Source of the DNA: Abelmoschus esculentus
Taxonomy: Eukaryota; Streptophyta; Magnoliopsida; Malvales; Malvaceae
Assembly (NCBI GenBank): GCA_035048815.1
Contig: JAUCBN010000004.1
Coordinates: 11,746,001-11,810,000 of the forward strand
Length of the DNA: 64,000 nucleotides
Reading direction: 5' to 3'
The position numbers and the translations under genes are program-made. Positions within the stretch are counted from its first letter, which is position 1. Every line of letters starts with the position of its first letter. The notes under the pieces were generated by a model, which saw only the letters and a program-made list of their open reading frames with translations, was not told where the DNA came from and did no database searches. Shown piece after piece: positions 55,992-64,000 of the stretch.

Positions 55992-56327
55992 TGTCACGAA
56001 CAAGGTTTCGAGACTCGATTTCAGGTTATCTTGGGGCATAGGCCTCGTGTTTGGGGTTCAAGAGTCAAATTGGGCTTAGAGGTTGCTTTTGGGCTTGGTT
56101 TTGGATGTTGGGCTAAGAGATTTTTGGTAAATCACCTTTTGGGGATGAAAAAGAGAAGGGATGAGATAATTTTTCTATATTTACAGAAAAAAAACTTACC
56201 TGATCACCTTTATCCCTCCCTCCTTTCATTTTCTCAAATCTTTCCATCCAAACAACTTCATCAAAGGTTTGATCTTGAAGCTTAGCATGGTGTTTCACGT
56301 TTTAAGGTTAGATGGAAGTGTGTTCAG
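55992..56327 (+). repeat. Truncated Tekay-B LTR, 5' part
   Basis: It starts TGTCACGAACAAGG after the PPT and resembles, on the same strand, the reverse complement of 53935-55483 for the first 250-300 bases. It then breaks off at a duplicated 20-base segment (56328-56378) and jumps into the main-family integrase. This is a deletion junction. Confidence 0.65.
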
Positions 56328-56375
56328 CTCATGGAGATCTATCTATCAAGGTTTTCAACTCATGGAGATCTATCT

Positions 56376-57264
56376 ATCGGATAGAGATCCGCGTTTTACC
56401 TCTAAGTTTTGGAAGAGTTTGCAAGTAGCCTTGGGTACGAAGCTTAGCTTTAGTACAGCTTATCATCCACAGACAGATGGTCAATCTGAATGTTTTATTC
56501 AGACTTTGGAGGATATGTTGAGATGTTGCATCATTGAGTTTCAAGGTTCTTGGGATAAACAAATACCTTTGGTGGAGTTTGCTTATAATAATAGTTTTCA
56601 AGCAAGTATACAGATGGCACCGTTTGAGGCTTTATATGGACGAAGGTGTCGTACACCTTTGTGTTGGAAGGAAGTTGGACAGAAGTATGTTTCTTTACCT
56701 CAAGTGTTGAAAGATACGGATGAGAAGGTTAAGCTTATATGTGCTAAGCTTAAAGAGGCTTCAGATAGGCAGAAGTCTTATGCCTATTTGAAACGTAGAG
56801 AGGTGGAGTATGCTTTCGGAGATAAGGTGTTTCTAAAGGTTTTGCCATGGAAGAAAGTGATGAGGTTTGGACGCAAGGGTAAGTTGAGTCCTCGTTTCAT
56901 TGGACCGTATGAGGTGTTAGAGCGTGTTGGTCTTGTTGCTTATCAAATGAGTTTGCCCGAGGAGTTGAGTAGGATGCATGATGTTTTTCATGTACCGATG
57001 CTTCATAAGTATAGGTTAGATCCTTCGCATGTTGTTCCGGTTAAGGAGATTGAGTTAAGAGCTGATATGAGTTATGAGGAAGAACCGGTGAGGATTTTGG
57101 ATATGGATACAAAGGTTCTTCGAGGGAAGACCATAGATTTGGTTAAAGTGCTTTGGAGACACCGAGGTGTTGAAGAGGCAAATTGGGAGACAAGGAAAAG
57201 CATGGAGAAACAGTTTCCTCACTTGTTTACTTCAGGTAAGAATTTCGAGGACAAAATTTCTTAA
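56376..57264 (+). pseudogene. Tekay-like integrase C-terminal half and chromodomain, open frame
   Basis: The integrase begins inside the core at LSDRDPRFTSKFW (second Asp) and runs uninterrupted: STAYHPQTDGQSECFIQTLE, FAYNNSFQASIQMAPFEALY, GRRCRTPLCWKEVG, GPYEVLERVG, MHDVFHVPMLHKY and chromodomain ILDMDTKVLRGKTIDLVKVL with FPHLFTSGKNFED. There is no stop until 57262, the best preserved integrase end in the window. The frame extends upstream to 56269 through unrelated LTR-derived DNA. The first half of integrase, RT and gag are deleted. Confidence 0.88.
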
Positions 57265-57275
57265 GAGGGGGAGAG
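57263..57275 (+). promoter_or_regulatory. Polypurine tract
   Basis: AAGAGGGGGAGAG, identical to 2689-2701, directly before the LTR start at 57277. Confidence 0.88.
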
Positions 57276-57276
57276 T

Positions 57277-60200
57277 TGTAACATCCCGGTTTTGGATCTA
57301 GAAGTTTGAGGGTTAGTTAGGGAAGTTCGATTCAGGTCGAATCGTATTTCTTGGGTTCGTTATTCCCGGTAAATTAAAATAATAATATTTTAATCAAACA
57401 AATAATAAATTTGTGGAAAGGTTTTAGAAATGTTAAAATGGTATTTTAAAGTTAAAGGAATATTATTTGAGCCTTGATTTGATTTAATTAAGCTTAATTT
57501 TGTACTAGTGACTAAATTGTAAATTTTGGAAAGTTTAGGGGTGAAATTTATAATTTTCGAAAAATTGGAATTTTTGTGGCTAAATTGAGAAGTAAGCCAA
57601 AGCTTAGAATCCATAGAGGGTCATTATTCCAAATTGCTTTAAATAGAGATTATTCACCAAAAATTAGATTTAATTGGTGGTTAATTTCATTTTCTCTTTT
57701 AACAAAATTTTCTCATCTTTTCTCTCAAAATTTTCTCTCCATTTTCTCTCCTTGTTTTCTCAAATTGATGAATGAATTATTCTCCATTTTCATCAAGATT
57801 TCTCTCATTTAATTCAGCACTTCCTTCTCTTCAAAGCCTATCTATTAATTTTGCAAAATCATCATCCAATTTCAAGAAAAATCAAGAGAAGAATTCACTT
57901 TATTTTTGGTGGATGCATCTCAAAGATAATTTTCTGATTTCTCTTCTTTTCTAAGGTTCTTTATTTGATATTCCCAAGCATTTGTCTTACAAATCATAAA
58001 TCCTAAATTGATTTCATGTTTTAATTCAAGATTTTGATATTTTTATGAAATTTTCAAGAAATTAGGTTAGATCTAATTCAAGGCTGCAATTAGGATGATT
58101 TCTTTATGATATTATGCTAATTAAAATGATTGATTGAGTCTTGTAATGATTTAGCATCAATTTAATCCCGGAATAATTGAATCGGTGTTGATTTAAGGTG
58201 GTTTTCATTTGTTTTATGGGCTGTTTTAGGTGCTCTGCTTTTGCTGGAGGTATAAGGATGGTTTGAAAGTGTTTGTAGTTCATAATTGAGGTGGTTTAGG
58301 TGTTAGATTCGATAGTTTAGGGGCTGGAGTTGTTTCGGATGTTTTTCGGCTTAGTTTTTGGTCTTTTCGGCTTAGTTTTCAGTAGATTTGTGGAGGTTCG
58401 ATGTGGCTGCTGTGTTGAGCATGTTTTGATGTGTATATGCTCTGTTTTAATGTTGTAGAGGAAGTGCAAGAAGTCTCATAAGTGGCTGGTGCATTGGCGT
58501 TGTCGTTGGAACGTCGGCAAAGGCTCGTTTCGCTTATCGGTGAATGATTTAGGGTTAAAAGTGATACGCAATGGTTCGGTTCTGTTTTTGGTGACTATGG
58601 AATAGTGTGAAAACTTTCCATAGTTCAAGAGTAAGTGTTTACAAATGTTTTGATGCATTTTCCTAAGTATCGGCTATTTGATAATGGCTTTGTGATAGAT
58701 GATTTCAAAGAGATTTTGAGAATGAATAACTTGAATTTTAAAATGATGCATGCATGTGTTAATTGCTGGAAATGCATGGTTTATAAAGACATTCATGGCT
58801 TATGGAAGTATGAAAATGAATTGGAACAATATGTGGTTATTGCCTTCCATATGATTAAGCTGTTGAGCATGATTTTGGTTCACTTGATGAACATATTATG
58901 AATGCATTATGAGCAGCAAGTTAACATGCATGATTGGAATTTATATTGGCTTAGTGACACTAACTTTAGATACGAATACAAATGATATGTCATTAGGATA
59001 AAGTGCACTATAAAAATTATGGGAATAATGATGATGCCTACACGTAAACAAGGGTGACTATGTGTCCAACCGTGCATGTAGAGCTTGCCTATTTGTAAAC
59101 AAGGGTGACTTTGTGTCCGACCGTGCATATAGATGACCCATACGTAAACAAGGGTGACTTTGTGCCCGACCGTCCGTAGTGGGGTTAACATGTATACAAG
59201 GGTGACTATGTGTCCGACTGATGCATGTTGAGACCAAGGGTCTCTAATTATGATAAGGAATCCGAGTAATCGGTGAGCTCTAAGTTCACATTAAGTTGTC
59301 ACTAGAATGCCAATATGCATGATACCTGAAATGAACTTGAGTTTGAACATGAGCATGACTTGGTTTTGCATATTTTAATTTAGCGCAAAGAATGCAAGCA
59401 TGACTTTTAAATGATTTTCAATGTTGCATTGATGAATTTGTTTTGGAGCTACCTCACTAAGCATGTTTTGCTTAAGCTCTCCTTTCTCATCCATGCAGAG
59501 AAATAAAGGCTTTCCGGACAACATTTGGGGTAAGAGGATTCAAGGGGAAAGGCTTCTCATATTTTGGTATGCTTTGACAAATAAAAAGGAGCTTGGCATT
59601 GTGTAAACCAATTCCATTAAAGAGTGTGATTTGTGTTTGTTAAAGGATTGTAATAGATACCTCTTAATATGCGTTTCTTGTTGCTTTGGATGTTTGATAG
59701 GTTGGTAGATTGTAGGAAGCATGTTTGGCTATGATTGGTTTATAGTTTGAATCAAAGTTAGGGAGCATGCCTATAGTTGTTATGAGATCTTTGTTTGTTG
59801 CAATTGGATGATTAAAATTGTTCATTATGCTGAGGAACTATGCATATAGTTGAGGGTGATCAATGGATATGTTTGGATGGGATTAAACCAACGTAAATTG
59901 CCTAATTTAGTGTTCTGCGCACAGGGGTATCGAAACACCCTGTTTTGGTATCGATAACCCAAGGCAAAATTGGGCGGCATCAAACCATGGATCGTAGCCA
60001 AATGCTCACTGGACACTAGGGTATCGATACCGTCCAGGGCAATATCGATACCTATGGCTGTTGGTAGTTCGTTTAGCCACTGCCACGTTATGGTATCGAT
60101 ACCAAGCTTAGAGGTATCGATACCCCTGACCAAAAAGTGAAGTTTTAAGTGTTGGAATTTCGTGTTAGAGTCGTCATCTTTCCGTAATTGAATATGGATC

Positions 60201-60570
60201 CTATGAATATCATTTTGAGTTGAAATTTCACCGTGTTGCATGAAAATAACTTAATTTCATATTGGTTAATTAAATCTGGATTTAATCCCTAGTATTTTGA
60301 GAGTTTTACACATAGGTCCCTAACTAAAGAAATATGAAATTGACGATGTTGTGATGCTCCGATTGGTCTAAATTTTATTGTGAGTGTGTTGTGCATGTTT
60401 AATTGAACTTTGATAGATTGAATTTCTAGTTTGTTATTCGATTTAAAAATATTTACGTTTTAGTCCTCTAGTTGCACATGTGTCAATCGAATGTTCTAAT
60501 ATGGTTCGAATGTTTCCATTTTTTTGTATGAGACTGATACATGTAGGGTATCAGAGCTAAGGGGGTTACA
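57277..60570 (+). repeat. Tekay-like LTR shared by two internal regions
   Basis: It starts TGTAACATCCC after a PPT and ends GGGGGTTACA before a PBS, so it serves as the 3' LTR for the region at 56376-57276 and the 5' LTR for that at 60571-64000. This is the signature of LTR-LTR recombination between tandem copies. It carries four GTGACTNTGTG copies at about 59053-59215 and palindromes at 59947 (one extra base), 60020-60031, 60041-60052 (imperfect), 60092-60103 and 60113-60124. Confidence 0.9.
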
Positions 60571-60575
60571 TTTGA

Positions 60576-60591
60576 TGGTATCAAAGCCAGG
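60576..60591 (+). promoter_or_regulatory. Primer binding site, initiator tRNA-Met type
   Basis: TGGTATCAAAGCCAGG differs at one base from the typical start TGGTATCAGAGCC and lies five bases after the LTR. Confidence 0.8.
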
Positions 60592-60825
60592 TTACTTTTG
60601 TTGGGTAGGTTTGGTTTGTTTGATTGCATGTGATTAATATGCTTGATGATTGTGATCGGTGATGGTGTTATAAATAATGGTTATTTTAAAGGAAATAACA
60701 GTTACACATTGCCAATGCTAAAACATTTTTAAATGCTTTTCAGGTTTCCCTTGGATCTTGCCCGAATGTAAGTCTAATATGTTTTGATATTATGTTTTAA
60801 ATTGCATGTTTGAAGTTTTTGGAAT

Positions 60826-61930
60826 ATGCCTCCGAGACGTGAGACGTGAGCTAGTGCTAATATGATCACCGAGGGTCAGGCTGAGGGTGAAGCGACTGCT
60901 AGGGAAGAGCAGCTTCCTTCTCCTCCACCTGTAGGTGTGCCTCCAGTTCCTCAGGGAGGTCAGTTTAGAGAGTTTGCACCGTTCATACAGGCTATGACGG
61001 GTGCGTTTTAGGCTGCTGTTGCTGGAGTGCGTATTCCGGCTCCTGTTCCCGCTGTTGTGGTTACCCTAGGGCTACGTTTAGAGCGACTGCGTAGCTTGGG
61101 TGGTGTTGAGTTTTGTGGCTCGGATCCAAGTTCAACCGAGGAGTGGTTGGCCAGTACAGAGAGGATCTTGGATCAGATGGAGTGTCAGGATACCAGGAGG
61201 TTGGATTGTGTAGTCTCTCTGCTCCAGGGAGATGCTTATCGTTGGTGGACTACCACGAAAGCTGGTGTAGCTACTGCTACCTGACTTGGGAGTATTTAAA
61301 GACTGCTTTTGTGCGGAAGTTTTTGGGGCCATAATATGAGGATGCAAGGAAGCGTGAGTTTATGTCTTTGGTGCAGGTTGCTATGACAGTGGCTGAGTAT
61401 GAGATACAGTTTATTAGGATGAGCCACTATGCTCTTGAGTTGGTCCCTACTGATCGTAAGAGGTGTGATAGGTTCCGATATGGATTGGATCCTGAGATTA
61501 AGACATACCTGTTGGCTGCTGAGTATACTGAGTTTGATGTGCTGGTTAATAGGGCCAAGGATGTCGAGGAGTCCCTAAGGGAGGCTAGGAAGTCTTCCGA
61601 TGTTGGTAAGAGGCCTGCTGAGGCTAGTGCTCAAGGTAAACAGGGTAAGAGGTTTCGGGACAACTGATACAGAGCTGACCGACGCCAAGGTGATTTTGGA
61701 CGCGACGGTCGTGCTCAACAGTATGGTAGAGGTGGTGATGATGCCCCAGTCTGTAACTTGTGTTCTAGGCGCCATCAGGAGAGTGTTGGTGGGCCACTGG
61801 TGCTTGTATGGGATGTGGATCGAAGGATCACATGAGGCGTGATTGCCCAAGTTTTGCTGGTGAGACTGGTGATCCCGTTGAGGCTGCTGTGATGCCTGGT
61901 AGCGGATGTGGTCGTGGTCGAGGTCCTTTC
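60826..61930 (+). pseudogene. Tekay-like gag (broken)
   Basis: The ATG at 60826 (MPPRRET) is the likely start, followed by a Pro-rich stretch. Gag motifs are RLRSLGGVEFCGSDPSSTEE, WLASTERILDQMECQDTRRL and LLQGDAYRWWTTTKAGV. A frameshift lies near 61282. The rest, EYLKTAFVRKFLGP, PTDRKRCDRFRYGLDPEIKT and VNRAKDVEESLREARKSSDV, leads to the zinc-knuckle region (CNLCSRRHQ near 61750), which is further frame-shifted. Stops lie at about 60847, 61009, 61331 and 61665. The minus-strand copy at 20052-20597 is its closest match. Confidence 0.87.
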
Positions 61931-62509
61931 CAGAGGTAGGGAGATGGGCTGAAGGTCTAGGCTCAGCATGGAGCTCGTAATGCCACAGATGTGGTTGCAG
62001 GTACCTTTTCTTTGCAAAATGTACCGTTGTTTTCTTTGATAGATTCGGGATCTACGCATTCTTATGTTTTGAGTGAGCATGCGTATTTGTTGGATATCCC
62101 GATTGAGGTTTTAGACGTAGGTGTGGTAGTTACCAGTTCTTTGGGTGAGACGGTAACGGTAAGAAGGTTGTATAAAAAGTGTCCGTTGGAGGTTCAAGGA
62201 CATGTGTTTGAGGTCGACTTGATGGAGTTGCCTTTCCATGGCTTCTATCTTATCTTGGGTGTTGATTGGTTGACGGAGCACCGTGCGGTGGTGGATTTTG
62301 AAAAGAATAGGGTTACCTTGAGGTTGTTGTATAGTAGTGAGGTTATGGTAAAGAGTGAATATACCGGATTCTTGTCTAATATTGTTTCGGCCTTACAAGC
62401 GGAGAGGATGTTGCAACATGGATGTATGGCGTATGTAGCCTATGTTATGAATCCGGGTATAGGAGGTGTTCAAGTGCAGGACATTCGAACCGTGCGCGAT
62501 TTTCTATAA
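61931..62509 (+). pseudogene. Tekay-like aspartic protease
   Basis: LFSLIDSGSTHSYVLSEHAY (catalytic DSG near 62043) and ILGVDWLTEHRAVVDFEKN identify the protease. A TAA at 62507 separates it from RT in the same frame. A TAG near 61937 lies in the linker from gag. Confidence 0.88.
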
Positions 62510-64000
62510 GTATTTCCTGAGGAGTTGCTAGGATTACCTCTCGATCGCGATGTGAAGTTTGGTATCGAGACCTATGCTAGTACTAATCTGGTGTCTGTTG
62601 CTCCTTATCGCATGGCACCTAAGGAGTTGAAGGAATTGAAGATGCAGTTACAAGAGTTGCTTGATCGAGGATTTATTCGGCCGAGCGTGTCACCATGGGG
62701 TGCACCGGTGTTGTTTGTGAAGAAGAAGGATGACACTATGAGGATGTGCATTGATTACCGGCAACTGAATAAGTTGACCGTGAAGAATAAGTATCCTTTG
62801 CCAAGGATTGACGATCTGTTTGATCAATCTCGAGGTGCAAGTGTATTCTTGAAGATTGATTTAAGATCGGGGTATTTCCAGTTAAAGGTAAAAGAGAAGG
62901 ATATGTTGAAGACGGCTTTTCGGACAAGGTATGGCCATTATGAGTTTTTGGTGATACCGTTTGGGTTGACGAATGCCCCTGTTACTTTTATGGACATGAT
63001 GAACCGAGTATTTCATGAATACTTAGACCAGTTTCTGGTAGTATTCATAGATGATATCCTTGTGTTTTCGCGTACCAAGGATGAGCATGATAGATATTTG
63101 CAGATAGTGTTGCAAGCGTTGAATGAGAACTAGTTGTTTGCTAAGCTAAGCAAGTGTGAGTTTTTGTTAAAAGAAGTGGTGTTTCTTGGTCATGTGGTGT
63201 CGGAAAAAGGGATTAGTGTTGATCCGGAAAAGATAGAGGCTGTTATGGGTTGGAAACAACCAAAGTCGGTGTCTGAGGTTCGGAGTTTTCTAGGTTTGGC
63301 AGGTTATTATCGAAGGTTTGTTGAGGGGTTTTCGAGCATTGCTGCTCCTATGACCAAGCTTTTACAAAAGAAGGTTCGTTTTGAGTGGAAAGAAAGTCAA
63401 CAAAAGAGTTTTGAGAAGTTAAAAGAGGTGTTAACTAGTCCTCCGATATTGGTTCAACCCGAGTTCGGTAAAGATTTTGTGGTTTATAGCGATGCATCAT
63501 ATGTTGGTCTCGGGTGTGTTTTGATGCAAGAAGGGAAAGTTGTGGCATATGCTTCTAGACAGTTAAGAGTGCATGAGAAGAATTATCCGACGCATGATTT
63601 TGAGCTTGCGGCGGTAGTGTTTGCTTTGAAGATATGGAGACATTATTTGTATGGTGAGAAGTGTATTATATACACGGATCACAAGGGTTTGAAGTATCTC
63701 ATGTCACAAAAAGATCTAAACCTTATGCAACGAATATGGATGAAGTTGCTTAAGGATTATGATTTGTCTATTGAGTATCATCCAAGAAAAGCTAATGTGG
63801 TAGCGGATGCTTTGAGCCATAAGACAGTGATGGAGTTGAGGGTGATGTTTGCTAAGTTGAGTATTTCAAAGGAAGGTGGTTTAATGACGGAGTTGCAAGT
63901 AAAACCTGTTTTGGTTGAGATGATAAAGGTGAAGCAGTTAGAGGATGAGGCTGTGGTGCCTTTTGTAGAGAACATCGCTGACGGTAGACCCACCGAGTAT
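62510..64000 (+). pseudogene. Tekay-like reverse transcriptase and RNase H, runs off the window
   Basis: RT motifs are LLDRGFIRPSVSPWGAPVLF, MCIDYRQLNKLTVKNKYPLP, KIDLRSGYFQLKV, PFGLTNAPVTF and catalytic FIDDILVFS (about 63046). A TAG at 63131 interrupts; the same frame then stays open to the end: FLGHVVSEKGISVDP, GLAGYYRRFVEGFSS, RNase H VVYSDASYVGLGCVLMQ, ELAAVVFALKIWRHYL, IIYTDHKGLKYL and NVVADALSHK. The integrase linker begins near 63840. With few defects, this is one of the better preserved pol segments, apart from the stops at 62507 and 63131. Confidence 0.9.

Noticed and set aside
63782..64000. Window end matching window start (about 1180-1410), hinting at circularity
   Set aside because: The match is between two diverged copies of the same chromovirus pol region, not identical overlap.

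Overview
The window reads as heterochromatin-like DNA from a flowering plant, probably a eudicot. It is AT-rich and built almost entirely of nested, decaying LTR retrotransposons. I find no convincing host gene, tRNA, rRNA or CRISPR. The plant assignment rests on Athila-type Ty3 elements primed by tRNA-Asp, Tekay/Del-like chromoviruses with C-terminal chromodomains, Ty1/copia polyprotein, and TTAGGG-type plant telomere-like motifs. The species cannot be fixed from sequence alone.

Layout. 1-6451: the 3' end of a plus-strand Tekay-like element (RNase H tail, integrase, chromodomain, PPT, 3.7-kb LTR). 6452-8109: a probable LTR of another Ty3 family on the minus strand, holding a dense TGACGTCA array. 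8110-13626: AT-rich spacer with an inverted repeat and minor repeats. 13627-20597: a minus-strand Tekay-like element (3' LTR, PPT, chromodomain, integrase, RT, protease, gag), cut off at 20597. 20598-26919: the 5' half of an Athila element ('Athila-1': LTR, PBS, gag, protease, RT, RNase H). 26920-32290: a truncated Ty1/copia element (LTR, PBS, gag, protease, integrase). 32292-50959: the 3' half of a second Athila family ('Athila-2'), split by a complete 8.1-kb non-autonomous Athila ('Athila-3', 33366-41460, TSD GTGGT) and by a minus-strand Tekay solo LTR (42369-45334, TSD TTAAT). 50965-53914: the 3' end of an Athila-3 relative ('Athila-4'). 53935-56327: LTR and pol pieces of a second chromovirus family ('Tekay-B'). 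56376-64000: two plus-strand Tekay-like internal regions sharing one LTR (57277-60570).

How the parts work together. The autonomous elements encode gag, protease, RT, RNase H and integrase, but every copy here is broken by stops, frameshifts, deletions or insertions. Athila-3 keeps only gag-protease and an extra 3' ORF between similar LTRs, so it must have moved using enzymes supplied in trans. The Athila families share a 3' architecture: an extra 3' ORF, a hairpin plus PPT-like tract, a spacer, then a second hairpin plus the true PPT and the LTR. In Athila-3 and -4 the spacer holds a small membrane-protein-like ORF and three related hairpins.

Most notable signal. Each Athila family is seeded, in LTRs, non-coding and coding DNA, with its own version of a 10-bp palindrome TGC(Y)NN(R)GCA: TGCTNNAGCA in Athila-1, mainly TGYCAYGGCA in Athila-2, TGCCGAGGCA/TGCCGCGGCA in Athila-3/4. 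At two matched codon sites the spelling differs by family while the protein does not. The Tekay LTRs carry a separate palindrome array, GGTATCGATACC. This looks like a family-specific recognition-site system; its function is unknown and inferred only.
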